A stretch of 64,000 nt of DNA from Duganella aquatilis (GCF_009674565.1 NZ_WKJL01000006.1:124001-188000); one strand, 5' to 3'; positions 9,149-18,749 are shown, counted from the stretch's first letter. The notes: generated from the letters alone by a model not told the origin. Translations and numbers: made by a program.

Positions 9149-9578
9149 TGGAGTTCAGCAAGGCTTGCATCTCACCTAATTTCTTGTCCATGTCGACAGA
9201 TTTCTGGTCGGAGGCCTCCGCCTGTCGCCTGAGTTCAGTCTGCCATTGACGATTTTCTTCGCTTTGTTTGCGCAGGTCGCTTTGCCATTGTCCTGTTTCT
9301 TTGCCGGATTGATAGGCGCTGGCCATGTTGTTCACCAATGCCGCATTGAAGCCCGCCGTGCCGAACAGGATGGCGAGGACCGAGCTGATGCCGGTCAGAA
9401 TCACGGTTTTTTTGAGATTATTCATCGACACGATGATGTCGCGCATTTGCTGCTCCATGGCCTCCATGCGCGCTACGAGATTGTCGATTTTGGCGAGAAT
9501 GGCCGCGACTTGGGCATCGCTGCGCGCCTCATTGGCGACGAGCTTTGCGTCAACTTCCTCGCTGGTCATGTCTGCCAT
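9117..9578 (-). CDS. Coiled-coil single-pass membrane protein
   Basis: 153 residues. An N-terminal heptad-rich region (about 20-55, with VARMEAMEQQMRDIIVSMNN) is followed by one hydrophobic segment (about 57-80, LTGISSVLAILFGTAGFNAAL). A second charged Q/E/K-rich helical region runs to the end. This looks like a membrane-anchored coiled coil; no enzymatic motif is visible. The start at 9578 has GGAG about 8 nt upstream. Its 3' end overlaps the convergent lipoprotein gene by 32 bp. The function is not recognised. Confidence 0.75.
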   Translation of the reverse strand: MADMTSEEVDAKLVANEARSDAQVAAILAKIDNLVARMEAMEQQMRDIIVSMNNLKKTVILTGISSVLAILFGTAGFNAALVNNMASAYQSGKETGQWQSDLRKQSEENRQWQTELRRQAEASDQKSVDMDKKLGEMQALLNSIKQERESGRR

Positions 9579-9643
9579 GGTCGCTGCTCCATCCGCCGGA
9601 TTCCCAGTATAGGCTTGTCGGCGGCGGCGTCAATTGAGGTGAG

Positions 9644-10486
9644 TCAAGCGGTGCGGAGCTCGGCTTTCAGGCGCTTTTTCATGCGGACGGCGGCCCAGAA
9701 GATGCCCATCCAGTCGCGCCGCGTCAGCTGTGGACGGTGCAGGAAGACGTCATATTCGGCCGCCTCGATGGCGTCGAGGATGCGCAGGCCGCCCTGGACC
9801 ACCATGCGCAGCTCAAACCCGATCCGGCCTGGCAGGCGCAAGGCCAGCGGCGCGCCGCTCAGCATCAGCTTGCGCGCGCGGTCGACTTCAAACCGCATCA
9901 GCGAACGCCAGCGCGGACGCGCGCTCGCGTGGTCCAGCGCCGCCGGCGAGATCGCATAGCGGTTCAAATCCTCCAGCGGGATATAAATACGCTCCTTGTG
10001 CAGATCCACCGCCACATCCTGCAGGAAGTTGATCAGCTGCAGCGCCGTGCAGATCGCGTCCGAATCGCGCACATTTTCCTCGTCCGCCGCGCCATACAGG
10101 TGCAGCATCATGAAGCCGACCGGATTGGCCGAGCGGGAGCAATAATCCAGCAGCGCGTCGTAGCTGGCGTAGCGCGTCACCATCACATCCTGCTTGAAGG
10201 CCGACAACAGCTCGTACAGCGGCTTGAGCGGCAGATCGTATTCCCGCACCACCTGCGCCAGCCGCTCGAACATGGGCTGATGATCGGTCGCGCCCGCTCC
10301 GATGCGGGCCAGCGCCGCTTCGTAGGTGTTCAGCGCGGCCAGCCGTTCTTCCGGCGCAGCATCGCCTTCGTCGGCCAGATCGTCGGCGCTGCGGGCGAAG
10401 GCATAGATGGCTTCCACCGCCGGGCGCAAGCGCTTGGGCAGCAGAATCGAAGCGACAGGGAAGTTTTCGTAGTGATCGACCGGCAT
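9644..10486 (-). CDS. hpnC: Squalene synthase HpnC (hydroxysqualene-forming)
   Basis: 280 residues; converts presqualene diphosphate to hydroxysqualene. The N-terminus MPVDHYENFPVASILLPKRL is the HpnC hallmark and fixes the start at 10486, although no good Shine-Dalgarno precedes it. The acidic motifs are DDLAD (residues 35-39) and NFLQDVAVDLHKERIYIP. It is on the same strand as hpnDE but about 1 kb upstream, separated by two unrelated genes, unlike the usual compact hpnCDE order. It diverges from the RND efflux operon. Confidence 0.92.
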   Translation of the reverse strand: MPVDHYENFPVASILLPKRLRPAVEAIYAFARSADDLADEGDAAPEERLAALNTYEAALARIGAGATDHQPMFERLAQVVREYDLPLKPLYELLSAFKQDVMVTRYASYDALLDYCSRSANPVGFMMLHLYGAADEENVRDSDAICTALQLINFLQDVAVDLHKERIYIPLEDLNRYAISPAALDHASARPRWRSLMRFEVDRARKLMLSGAPLALRLPGRIGFELRMVVQGGLRILDAIEAAEYDVFLHRPQLTRRDWMGIFWAAVRMKKRLKAELRTA

Positions 10487-10571
10487 AGAACAGGGCAAGC
10501 GGCAGGTGCCGGGGTGAGGTTTCCAGCGCGTAATGGTAGTGCCATCATGAAATAAGAGCAAGGTCAAAATT

Positions 10572-10589
10572 AATGACGCGCCAGTCATT
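10572..10589. promoter_or_regulatory. Operator-like inverted repeat upstream of the efflux operon
   Basis: AATGAC and GTCATT form perfect 6-bp arms separated by 6 bp, ending at the first base of the -35 box. An additional CAGTCATT half-site is repeated at 10632-10639, between the -10 box and the start codon. The layout resembles a TetR-type operator, but no regulator gene is adjacent. Confidence 0.45.
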
Positions 10590-10616
10590 TGCAAACCGAG
10601 TTATTCGGCTTATAAT
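10589..10616 (+). promoter_or_regulatory. Sigma-70 promoter of the RND efflux operon
   Basis: TTGCAA (10589-10594) and a perfect TATAAT (10611-10616) are 16 bp apart. They lie 38 bp before the GTG start of the adaptor gene, in the intergenic space divergent from hpnC. Confidence 0.6.
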
Positions 10617-10653
10617 TTATAAATAACCTGTCAGTCATTAAAAGGAAGCCGCT

Positions 10654-11742
10654 GTGTCCACTCTCAAGAATATGCTGGTCGCCGCCTCGGCGCTGGCCCT
10701 GCTTGGCGCTTGCTCCAAACCGGAAGAGAAAACCGAGGATATCCGTCCCGTGCGCGCCATTCAGCTGGTCGGCAGCGATGTCGACGTGAATGCCGAGTTT
10801 TCCGGCGAAGTGCGGGCGCGCGTCGAATCGCGCCTCGGCTTCCGTGTCGGCGGCAAGATCGTCAGTCGCAAGGTCGACGTCGGCACGTTGGTCAAGAAGG
10901 GCCAGGTGCTGATGCAGCTCGACCCGCAGGACTTGCAATTATCGCAAGCCCAGGCCCTGGCCAACTTGCGCGCCGCCGAAACCAACCGCGACCTGGCCAA
11001 GGCCGACCTCAAGCGTTACCAGGAACTGGTCAGCAAGAGCTTTGTCAGCCAGTCGGTATTGGATGCCAAGGATTCCACCTTCAAGGCCGCCCAGGCCAGC
11101 GTCGATGCTTCGCAGGCGGCGTATCGCGGCCAGGCCAACCAGGCCGGCTACGCCGCGCTGGTGGCGGACGTCGATGGCGTGGTGACCGAAGTCGATGCGG
11201 AAATTGGCCAGGTGGTGACTGCCGGCACGCCGGTGGTGCACGTCGCCAAGTCGGGCGAGAAGGAAATCGTCATCGGCCTGCCGGAAGACAAGGTCGAAAC
11301 GCTGCGCCGCGTGCAGGACGTGCAGGTGCGCCTGTGGGCCGATCCGAAAAACACGGTGGCCGGCAAGATCCGCGAGATTTCGCCGGTGGCCGATCCATCC
11401 ACCCGTACCTACACCGTCAAGGTATCGATTCCTGATGCCTGGGCTGAAGCCAAGCTGGGCATGACCGCGCTGGTGCAGTTCGCGTCCAAGACGCCGGCGC
11501 CGCAGATCAAGGTGCCGCTGACCGCGCTGTTCTATGAGAAATCCACCACCTCGGTGTGGGTGGTGGAGCAGGGCGCCGTCAAGCTGGTGCCGGTGACCAT
11601 CGGCGGCGTGGCCGGCAACGACATCGTGCTGGCCGGCGGCGTCAAGCAGGGCCAGACCGTGGTGACGGCCGGCGTCAACCTGCTGAAGCCGGGCCAGAAG
11701 GTCAAGATCCTGGGTGACGACTTGCCGAAGGCCGCCAAATGA
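10654..11742 (+). CDS. RND efflux periplasmic adaptor lipoprotein
   Basis: 362-residue membrane-fusion protein of the HlyD/AcrA type, linking the inner-membrane RND pump to an outer-membrane channel. The signal peptide ends in a lipobox (ALLGAC, Cys at about residue 20), so it is lipid-anchored. The first biotinyl-lipoyl half (GFRVGGKIVSRKVDVGTLVKKGQ), the alpha-hairpin and the second lipoyl half (DGVVTEVDAEIGQVVTAGTPV) are recognisable in order. The start is GTG at 10654 with AAGGAAG 6 nt upstream. Its stop overlaps the pump gene start (ATGA). The substrate is not predictable. Confidence 0.93.
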   Translation: MSTLKNMLVAASALALLGACSKPEEKTEDIRPVRAIQLVGSDVDVNAEFSGEVRARVESRLGFRVGGKIVSRKVDVGTLVKKGQVLMQLDPQDLQLSQAQALANLRAAETNRDLAKADLKRYQELVSKSFVSQSVLDAKDSTFKAAQASVDASQAAYRGQANQAGYAALVADVDGVVTEVDAEIGQVVTAGTPVVHVAKSGEKEIVIGLPEDKVETLRRVQDVQVRLWADPKNTVAGKIREISPVADPSTRTYTVKVSIPDAWAEAKLGMTALVQFASKTPAPQIKVPLTALFYEKSTTSVWVVEQGAVKLVPVTIGGVAGNDIVLAGGVKQGQTVVTAGVNLLKPGQKVKILGDDLPKAAK

Positions 11743-14700
11743 AGGAAGGATTCAACCTCTCGCGCTGGGCGCTGGAACACATTCCACTGACCCGCTACCT
11801 GATCGCGGTGCTGCTGATAGGCGGCGCGCTCAGCTATTCCAACCTGGGCCAGGATGAAGATCCGCCGTTCACCTTCCGCGCGATGGTGGTGCGGGCCAAC
11901 TGGCCGGGCGCGACCTCGCTGCAAATGGCCGAGCAGGTCACCGACAAGCTGGAGAAAAAGCTCCAGGAAACGCCGGGCATCGACGAGATTTCCAGCTATT
12001 CCAAGCCGGGCGAAACCACCATCATCCTCAAGCTGCGCGAATCGACGCCGCCCAAGGACGTGTCGCAAGCCTGGTACCAGGTGCGCAAGAAGATCAGCGA
12101 TATCCAGCTGACGCTGCCTTCCGGCGTGCAGGGGCCGTTCTTCAACGATGAATTCGGCGATACCTACGGCTCCATCTTCGCGCTGTCCGGCGACGGCTTT
12201 ACCTATGCCGAGATGAAGGATTACGCCGATTTCGTGCGCCAGCAGCTGCTGGGCGTGCCGCTGGTGTCCAAGGTCGAGCTGTTCGGCGTGCAGGATGAGA
12301 AGATCAATATCGAGTTCTCGCACCAGAAATTCGCCCAGCTGGGCATTCCGTTCGAGGCCATCGTCAACCAGATCGCCACCCAGAACACGGTGGAAGCCAC
12401 CGGCGTGCTGGTGACTCCGAGCGACAACCTGCAGGTGCGCGTCACCGGCGCGCTGAAGACGGTCAAGGATCTGGAAGACCTGGAACTGCGCGCCAACGGC
12501 ACCACCTTCCGCCTGGGCGACTTCGCCACCATCAAGCGCCAGTATCAGGATCCTCCGGGCAACAAGATGCGCTTCAACGGCAAGGAAGTGATCGGTCTCG
12601 GCGTGTCGATGGAGAAGGGCGGCAACATCATCATGCTCGGCAAGCACATGGAGAAAACCGTGGCCGAGCTGAAGGCCAAGCTGCCGGTCGGTATCGAGCT
12701 GGAGCGCGTGTCGGACCAGCCGGAGGCGGTCAAGGAGTCTGTTGGCGAGTTCGTGCATACGCTGATCGAGGCGGTGCTGATCGTGCTGGCGGTGAGCTTT
12801 GTCGCGCTGGGCCTGCACAGCAAGCCCAAGCTGCGTCTGGACGTGCGTCCGGGCCTGGTGGTGGCGCTGAGTATTCCGCTGGTGCTGTCGGTCACCTTCC
12901 TGTTCATGCGCGTGCTGGAAATCGACCTGCACAAGATTTCGCTGGGCGCGCTGATCATCGCGCTGGGCCTGCTGGTGGATGACGCCATCATCGCCGTCGA
13001 AATGATGGTGCGCAAAATGGAGGAGGGCATGTCGCGCTTCGACGCCGCCACCTTCGCCTACAAATCCACCGCGATCCCGATGCTGACCGGCACGCTGATC
13101 ACGGTGGCAGGCTTCCTGCCGATCGGCCTGGCCAAGTCGGCGGCGGGCGAGTACACCTTCTCGCTGTTCTCGGTCAACGCCCTGGCCCTGGTGATTTCGT
13201 GGGTGGTGGCGGTGACGTTCACGCCTTACCTCGGCTACGTGCTGCTGAAGGTCAAGCCGCATGCCGACGGCGGCAGCGAGCACGACCTGTTCGATACGCC
13301 GGGCTTCCGCAAGTTCCGCGCGCTGGTCAACTGGTGCGTCGAGTACCGCTGGATCACGATCGGCGCCACGCTGGCGGTGTTCGCGCTAGGCGTGTACGGC
13401 TTCAAGTTCATCGAGAAGCAGTTCTTCCCGGATTCCAGCCGCCCCGAACTGATGGTCGAGATGTGGACGCCGGAAGGCACGACCTTTGTCGCCAACGAGG
13501 CGCAGGTGAAGAAGTTTGAAGCCTTCATCCGCAAGCAGGAAGGCGTGGTCAGCGTCACCAGCTACGTCGGCACCGGTTCGCCGCGTTTCTATCTGCCGCT
13601 GGACCAGATTTTCCCGCAGACCAATGTGTCGCAGATCGTCGTGCTGCCGAAGGACCTGAAGGCGCGCGCCGCCTTGCGCGACAAGATCGTCGACGTCTTC
13701 AAGCATGATTTCCCGGAGGTGCGCGGCCGCGTCAAGCTGCTGCCGAACGGGCCGCCGGTGCCGTATCCGGTGCAGTTCCGCGTGACCGGCACCGAGGTGG
13801 ACAAGGTGCGCGCCATCGCCGACCAGGTGAAGGACATCATGCGCGCCAATCCGAACACCATCGGCGTCAACGACAACTGGAATGAGTCGATCAAGGTGCT
13901 GCGCCTGGACCTGGACCAGGACAAGATGCGCGCGCTGGGCGTGACCTCGCAAACGGTGATGCGCGCCGCCAACACCATCCTGTCCGGCACCACCATCGGC
14001 CAGTTCCGCGAAGGCATCAAGCTGATCGACATCCAGATCCGCCAGCCGGTCGAGGAGCGGGCGACGATTTCGGTGCTGAACGATACCAATATCCCGACCG
14101 CCAGCGGCAAGTCGGTGCCGATCAGCCAGCTGGCCCGCGCGCACTTCGTGTGGGAACCGGGCGTGGTATGGCGCGAAGGGCGCGACTGGGCCATCACCGT
14201 GCAGTCGGATGTGGGTGACCACATCCAGGGGCCGACGGTGTCGGGCCAGATCGAGCCGAAACTGAAGGCGCTGCGCGACGCGCTGCCGGCCGGCTATGCC
14301 ATCACGGTCAAGGGCGCGGCCTCGGACAGCGGCGCGGCGGAGGCGTCGATCGCGGCCAACCTGCCGCTGGCGATCTTCCTGATCTTCACGCTGCTGATGC
14401 TGCAGCTGCACAGCTTCTCCCGGGCGCTGCTGGTGTTCCTGACCGGTCCGCTGGGCGTGGCCGGGGCGGCGATGGCGCTGCTGGTGCTCGGTCGTCCGCT
14501 GGGCTTCGTGGCCAACCTGGGCATCATCGCGCTGTTCGGCATGATCATCCGCAACTCGGTGATCCTGGTCGACCAGATCGAGCAGGACATCAAGGCCGGC
14601 CACGATCCGTGGACCGCGATCGTCGAATCGGCGGTGCGCCGTTGCCGCCCGATTATCCTGACGGCGGCGGCGGCGGCGCTGGCGATGATTCCCCTTTCGC

Positions 14701-14840
14701 GCTCGGTATTCTGGGGCCCGATGGCGGTGGCGATTATGGGCGGGCTTATTTTGGCCACGGCGCTGACCTTATTGTTCCTGCCGGCGCTGTATGCGGCCTG
14801 GTTCAGAGTGAAAAAGCCTCTAAAACAGGCAAATAATTAG
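11739..14840 (+). CDS. RND efflux pump inner-membrane permease (AcrB family)
   Basis: 1033 residues, full length for the HAE1-like RND family: 12 membrane helices with two large periplasmic loops. The conserved FMIRNSVILVDQI-type motif (GMIIRNSVILVDQIEQD) and the fourth-helix motif LGLLVDDAIIAVEMM, containing the proton-relay aspartates, are intact. It starts within the stop codon of the adaptor gene, so pump and adaptor are coupled. No outer-membrane TolC-like gene is in the operon, so a distant channel must serve. Drug or metabolite specificity cannot be read from the sequence. Confidence 0.94.
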   Translation: MKEGFNLSRWALEHIPLTRYLIAVLLIGGALSYSNLGQDEDPPFTFRAMVVRANWPGATSLQMAEQVTDKLEKKLQETPGIDEISSYSKPGETTIILKLRESTPPKDVSQAWYQVRKKISDIQLTLPSGVQGPFFNDEFGDTYGSIFALSGDGFTYAEMKDYADFVRQQLLGVPLVSKVELFGVQDEKINIEFSHQKFAQLGIPFEAIVNQIATQNTVEATGVLVTPSDNLQVRVTGALKTVKDLEDLELRANGTTFRLGDFATIKRQYQDPPGNKMRFNGKEVIGLGVSMEKGGNIIMLGKHMEKTVAELKAKLPVGIELERVSDQPEAVKESVGEFVHTLIEAVLIVLAVSFVALGLHSKPKLRLDVRPGLVVALSIPLVLSVTFLFMRVLEIDLHKISLGALIIALGLLVDDAIIAVEMMVRKMEEGMSRFDAATFAYKSTAIPMLTGTLITVAGFLPIGLAKSAAGEYTFSLFSVNALALVISWVVAVTFTPYLGYVLLKVKPHADGGSEHDLFDTPGFRKFRALVNWCVEYRWITIGATLAVFALGVYGFKFIEKQFFPDSSRPELMVEMWTPEGTTFVANEAQVKKFEAFIRKQEGVVSVTSYVGTGSPRFYLPLDQIFPQTNVSQIVVLPKDLKARAALRDKIVDVFKHDFPEVRGRVKLLPNGPPVPYPVQFRVTGTEVDKVRAIADQVKDIMRANPNTIGVNDNWNESIKVLRLDLDQDKMRALGVTSQTVMRAANTILSGTTIGQFREGIKLIDIQIRQPVEERATISVLNDTNIPTASGKSVPISQLARAHFVWEPGVVWREGRDWAITVQSDVGDHIQGPTVSGQIEPKLKALRDALPAGYAITVKGAASDSGAAEASIAANLPLAIFLIFTLLMLQLHSFSRALLVFLTGPLGVAGAAMALLVLGRPLGFVANLGIIALFGMIIRNSVILVDQIEQDIKAGHDPWTAIVESAVRRCRPIILTAAAAALAMIPLSRSVFWGPMAVAIMGGLILATALTLLFLPALYAAWFRVKKPLKQANN

Positions 14841-14847
14841 AAATTTG

Positions 14848-14890
14848 CGCGGAATGTTGGCGACATACTAAAAAACGCCACCATTCCGCG
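14848..14890. repeat. Inverted repeat after the efflux operon
   Basis: CGCGGAATG (14848-14856) is exactly complementary to CATTCCGCG (14882-14890), with an inner GGCG/CGCC pair. There is no T-run on either side, so it is not a classical terminator. It may stabilise the 3' end of the efflux mRNA. Confidence 0.5.
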
Positions 14891-14948
14891 AAAAACCCGT
14901 TAAAATACCGCGTTGAAGTTGAAAGCTCCTGCATCAAAGAGCGGGAAT

Positions 14949-14986
14949 AGGGCGACCGTTTTCACTTACGGGTCGCCCTTTGCTTT
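14949..14986 (+). terminator. Intrinsic terminator-like hairpin upstream of tRNA-Leu
   Basis: Nine-base-pair stem AGGGCGACC / GGTCGCCCT (14949-14957 and 14971-14979) followed by TTTGCTTTT. It lies only about 15 bp before the tRNA-Leu gene. A TAAAAT -10-like box at 14901-14906 is upstream, so it may end a short leader RNA or readthrough from the efflux operon. Confidence 0.6.
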
Positions 14987-15000
14987 TGTGCACACATGCC

Positions 15001-15087
15001 GCGAGGATGGCGAAATTGGTAGACGCACCAGGTTTAGGTCCTGACGCCAGCAATGGTGTGGGGGTTCGAGTCCCCCTCCTCGCACCA
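15001..15087 (+). tRNA. tRNA-Leu (UAG)
   Basis: 87 nt with encoded CCA. The acceptor stem GCGAGGA/TCCTCGC pairs fully, the T-arm GGGGGTTCGAGTCCCCC is perfect, and a long class II variable arm is present. The anticodon loop TTTAGGT gives UAG, leucine. The first pair of the anticodon stem is C-A rather than Watson-Crick. It lies directly before tig. Confidence 0.96.
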
Positions 15088-15119
15088 ACTGTACTTTTTA
15101 TTTTTTGGACGATTTTTAC

Positions 15120-16460
15120 ATGGCAACTGCAGTCGAAACCTTGGGCAAACTCGAACGTCGTATCACGATCTCCTTCCCGCTGACCGAAGTCCGCGCTGAA
15201 GTTGAGAAGCGCCTGAAAGTGCAAGCCAAAACGGCTAAGGCACCAGGCTTCCGTCCGGGCAAAGTTCCTCTGAAAATGGTCGCAGCACAGTACGGTTATC
15301 AGATCGAAACCGAAGTGCTGAATGATAAAGTTGGCCGCGCTTTCAACGACGCCGCAAACGAAGCCCAGCTGCGCGTTGCTGGCTTCCCGAACATCGAGCC
15401 TAAGCAAGAATCGCCAGCCGGCGTCCTGAGCTTCGACGCGACCTTCGAAATCTACCCGGAAGTCGTCATCGGCGACCTGACCACCGTGGAAATCGAAACC
15501 GTCAAAGCCGACGTCAGCGATGCTGAAATCGACAAGACCATCGAAATCCTGCGCAAACAGCGCGTGCACTTCCACACCAAGGGCGAAGCCGGCGAACACG
15601 GCGACGGCGGCGAAGCTGTTGCTGCCAACGGCGACCGCGTGACCGTCGACTTCGTCGGCTCGATCGACGGCGTTGAGTTCCCAGGCGGCAAAGCTGAAGA
15701 CTACCCGTTCGTGCTGGGCGAAGGCCGCATGCTGCCGGAATTCGAAGCCGCCACCGTCGGCCTGAAAGTCGGCGAAGCCAAGACCTTCCCACTGGCTTTC
15801 CCAGAGGACTACCATGGTAAAGACGTGGCCGGCAAAACCGCCTCGTTCACCATCACGCTGAAAAAACTGGAATGGGCGCACCTGCCGGAAGTCGACGCCG
15901 AATTCGCCAAGTCGCTGGGCGTGGCGGACGGCGACGTCGCCAAAATGCGCGACGACATCAAAGTCAACCTGGAACGTGAAGTGGCTGGCCGCGTGAAAGC
16001 ACGCAACAAGGAAGCCGTGATGGAAGCGCTGGTGAAAACCGCGACCCTGGACGTGCCACAATCGCTGATCGCCCAGGACACCGAGCGTCTGGCCGAAATG
16101 ACCCGCCAGGACATGGCGCAGCGCGGCATGAACGTCAAGGACGTGCCGTTCCCACCAGAACTGTTCGCGGAAAAAGCCGAGCGTCGCGTACGCCTGGGCC
16201 TGATCCTGTCGCAACTGGTCGGCGAAAACAACCTGCAAGCCCAGCCTGAACAGGTGAAGGCGCAGATCGAAGACTTCGCACAGAGCTACGAAGACCCACG
16301 CGAAGTGCTGAAGTACTACTACAGCGATCGTCGTCGTCTGGCTGAAGTCGAAGCCCTTGTATTGGAAGAAAACGTCGTCAACTACGTCCTGGGCCTGTCG
16401 AAGACTTCGTCCAAGGCTATCGCCTTTGACGAACTGATGGGAAGCAACGCACAAGCGTAA
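15120..16460 (+). CDS. tig: Trigger factor, ribosome-associated chaperone and peptidyl-prolyl isomerase
   Basis: 446 residues, typical length. It binds the ribosome exit tunnel and helps nascent chains fold. Order: N-terminal ribosome-binding domain with the [12 protein letters not shown] signature (about residues 44-55), FKBP-type isomerase domain (about 155-240), and C-terminal helical chaperone arms. The start [14 protein letters not shown] is set by homology and lies 32 bp after tRNA-Leu, with only a weak GGAC before it. It heads the conserved tig-clpP-clpX-lon order that groups chaperone and protease genes. Confidence 0.97.
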   Translation: MATAVETLGKLERRITISFPLTEVRAEVEKRLKVQAKTAKAPGFRPGKVPLKMVAAQYGYQIETEVLNDKVGRAFNDAANEAQLRVAGFPNIEPKQESPAGVLSFDATFEIYPEVVIGDLTTVEIETVKADVSDAEIDKTIEILRKQRVHFHTKGEAGEHGDGGEAVAANGDRVTVDFVGSIDGVEFPGGKAEDYPFVLGEGRMLPEFEAATVGLKVGEAKTFPLAFPEDYHGKDVAGKTASFTITLKKLEWAHLPEVDAEFAKSLGVADGDVAKMRDDIKVNLEREVAGRVKARNKEAVMEALVKTATLDVPQSLIAQDTERLAEMTRQDMAQRGMNVKDVPFPPELFAEKAERRVRLGLILSQLVGENNLQAQPEQVKAQIEDFAQSYEDPREVLKYYYSDRRRLAEVEALVLEENVVNYVLGLSKTSSKAIAFDELMGSNAQA

Positions 16461-16529
16461 TTCAGTTTGGGCCGGATGATGTATTATTGGATACACCCGG
16501 CCTTTATAGCTGCTTCACAAGGAAATGGA

Positions 16530-17156
16530 ATGACTGGTATGAACCGAAATCCGGCGCTGGACACCGAAATGCTCGGCCTGGTGCCGATGGTGGTGGAACA
16601 AAGCGGTCGCGGCGAGCGCTCTTACGACATCTACTCGCGTCTGCTGAAGGAACGTATTATCTTCATGGTCGGTCCGGTCAACGACCAGATGGCCAATCTG
16701 GTGGTCGCCCAGCTGCTGTTCCTGGAAAGCGAAAATCCAGACAAGGACATCTCGCTGTACATCAACTCTCCTGGCGGTTCGGTTTCGGCCGGCCTGGCGA
16801 TCTTCGACACGATGCAGTTCATCAAGCCAGACGTGTCGACGCTGTGCACCGGCATCGCCGCCTCGATGGGCGCGTTCCTGCTGGCCGCCGGCGCCAAGGG
16901 CAAGCGGTTCTCGCTGCCGAACTCGCGCATCATGATTCACCAGCCGTCGGGCGGTTCGCAGGGCATGGCGTCGGATATCGAAATCCAGGCCAAGGAAATC
17001 CTGTACCTGCGCCACCGTCTGAACTCGATCATGGCTGAACGCAGTGGCCAAACCGTCGAGCAGATCGCCAAAGACACCGATCGTGATCGCTTCATGTCGG
17101 CGGAAGAAGCGGTAGAGTACGGTCTGATCGACAAAATGTTGACCAACCGGGCTTAA
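16530..17156 (+). CDS. clpP: ATP-dependent Clp protease proteolytic subunit
   Basis: 208-residue serine peptidase that forms the tetradecameric chamber fed by ClpX or ClpA. The catalytic residues are visible: Ser112 in [11 protein letters not shown], His137 in [10 protein letters not shown], and the Asp in the [12 protein letters not shown] segment. The start at 16530 follows AAGGAA at 5 nt; MNRNPALD nine bases later is an alternative. It lies 69 bp after tig and is closed by a clear terminator at 17184-17220. Confidence 0.97.
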   Translation: MTGMNRNPALDTEMLGLVPMVVEQSGRGERSYDIYSRLLKERIIFMVGPVNDQMANLVVAQLLFLESENPDKDISLYINSPGGSVSAGLAIFDTMQFIKPDVSTLCTGIAASMGAFLLAAGAKGKRFSLPNSRIMIHQPSGGSQGMASDIEIQAKEILYLRHRLNSIMAERSGQTVEQIAKDTDRDRFMSAEEAVEYGLIDKMLTNRA

Positions 17157-17183
17157 TGCTTCCCCCGCAGCATTGCTAAAAAG

Positions 17184-17220
17184 ACGCCCGGACGATTAAT
17201 CGTTCGGGCGTTTCGTTTTT
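17184..17220 (+). terminator. Intrinsic terminator after clpP
   Basis: ACGCCCGGACG (17184-17194) pairs with CGTTCGGGCGT (17201-17211) with one G-U pair, followed by a T-rich tail. Confidence 0.9.
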
Positions 17221-17316
17221 ATTTCGGGTAGCATGTGGTGTAGGCGGATTTTTTCCAGTCTTCAAACTTGCTAACCGGCAATGGCCAAGCCATTCTGTAA
17301 CCAAAGAAAACTGCCC

Positions 17317-18585
17317 ATGTCAGACAAAAAATCCTCCAGCGGCGAAAAACTTCTGTATTGCTCGTTCTGCGGCAAAAGCCAGCACGAGGTGAAGAAGCTC
17401 ATCGCCGGCCCGTCGGTCTTCATCTGCGATGAATGCATCGACCTGTGCAATGACATCATCCGCGACGAGACCTCGGCCATCGAGTCGGTCTCGGGCGCCA
17501 AGTCGGACCTGCCGACCCCGCACGAAATCAAGGACCTGCTGGACCAGTACGTGATCGGCCAGCAGACCGCCAAGCGCATCCTGTCGGTGGCGGTGTACAA
17601 CCACTACAAGCGCCTGAAGCACCTGGGCAAGAAAGACGACGTCGAGCTGGCCAAGTCCAACATCCTGCTGGTCGGTCCGACCGGTTCGGGCAAGACCCTG
17701 CTGGCGCAGACCCTGGCGCGCATGCTGAACGTGCCGTTCGTCATCGCCGACGCCACCACGCTGACCGAAGCCGGCTACGTGGGCGAGGACGTCGAGAATA
17801 TCATCCAAAAACTGTTGCAAAGCTGCAACTACGACGTGGACAAGGCGCAACGCGGCATCGTCTACATCGATGAGATCGACAAGATCTCGCGCAAGTCGGA
17901 CAACCCGTCGATCACCCGCGACGTGTCGGGCGAGGGCGTGCAGCAGGCGCTGCTGAAGCTGATCGAGGGCACCATGGCCTCGGTGCCGCCACAAGGCGGC
18001 CGCAAGCACCCGAACCAGGACTTCGTGCAGATCGACACCACCAACATCATGTTCATCTGCGGCGGCGCGTTTGACGGCCTGGCCAAGGTGATCGAGAACC
18101 GTTCGGAGAAATCCGGCATTGGTTTCGGCGCCTCGGTGAAAAGCAAGTCCGAGCGCAACGTCAGCGAAGTGCTGCTGGAAGCGGAACCGGAAGATCTGAT
18201 CAAGTTCGGCCTGATCCCTGAGCTGGTGGGCCGTCTGCCGGTGGTGGCGACGCTGAACGAGCTGACCGAAGAAGCGCTGATCCAGATCCTGGTCGAGCCG
18301 AAGAATGCGCTGATCAAGCAATATTCGAAGCTGCTGGAAATGGAAGGCGCGGAACTGGAAATCCGCCCGGCCGGCCTGCACGCGATCGCCAAGAAAGCCC
18401 TGGCGCGCAAAACCGGCGCCCGCGGCCTGCGTTCGATCCTGGAACACGCGCTGCTCGATACCATGTATGAGCTGCCAAATGAAACCAATGTTACTAAAGT
18501 GGTGATCGACGAAAATACCATTACCAGTGGCGCAAAACCATTGTTGATTTATCAGGAACAGGCCAAGGCTTCTGGTGAGAATTAA
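17317..18585 (+). CDS. clpX: ATP-dependent Clp protease ATP-binding subunit ClpX
   Basis: 422-residue AAA+ unfoldase that recognises tagged substrates and threads them into ClpP. The N-terminal zinc-binding domain has Cys15, Cys18, Cys37 and Cys40. Walker A GPTGSGKT is at 120-127, Walker B is within [10 protein letters not shown], and the ClpP-docking IGFGA loop is kept ([10 protein letters not shown]). The start MSDKKSSS at 17317 is the usual one; an upstream in-frame ATG at 17281 would add 12 atypical residues. It is separated from clpP by a terminator, so it should have its own promoter in 17221-17316. Confidence 0.97.
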   Translation: MSDKKSSSGEKLLYCSFCGKSQHEVKKLIAGPSVFICDECIDLCNDIIRDETSAIESVSGAKSDLPTPHEIKDLLDQYVIGQQTAKRILSVAVYNHYKRLKHLGKKDDVELAKSNILLVGPTGSGKTLLAQTLARMLNVPFVIADATTLTEAGYVGEDVENIIQKLLQSCNYDVDKAQRGIVYIDEIDKISRKSDNPSITRDVSGEGVQQALLKLIEGTMASVPPQGGRKHPNQDFVQIDTTNIMFICGGAFDGLAKVIENRSEKSGIGFGASVKSKSERNVSEVLLEAEPEDLIKFGLIPELVGRLPVVATLNELTEEALIQILVEPKNALIKQYSKLLEMEGAELEIRPAGLHAIAKKALARKTGARGLRSILEHALLDTMYELPNETNVTKVVIDENTITSGAKPLLIYQEQAKASGEN

Positions 18586-18690
18586 ATAACTTGTGCACAC
18601 TTGCCCCACGCGACAGTAAAATTCATTTCGCATCCGTGGGGCAAGGCGGTACAATAAAAATCAATAAAAGAATGCAGGCTTCATTCGGAA

Positions 18691-18727
18691 AGCCACTCGT
18701 GACGGCCTGTCGCGCGTGGCTTTTTTA
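18691..18727 (+). terminator. Intrinsic terminator after clpX
   Basis: A 13-bp stem with one mismatch and one G-U pair, from AGCCAC (18691) to GTGGCT (18721), is followed by TTTTTTATTT. It lies about 105 bp after the clpX stop. Confidence 0.8.
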
Positions 18728-18749
18728 TTTGGCATTCTTTTAGAGCGAC

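Noticed and set aside
11739-14840. Long minus-strand frames opposite the RND pump
   Set aside because: His/Arg/Gln-rich shadow translations; no motifs and no ribosome sites.
16461-16529. Promoter between tig and clpP
   Set aside because: TTGGGC and TATTAT are only 9 bp apart; not a workable spacing.
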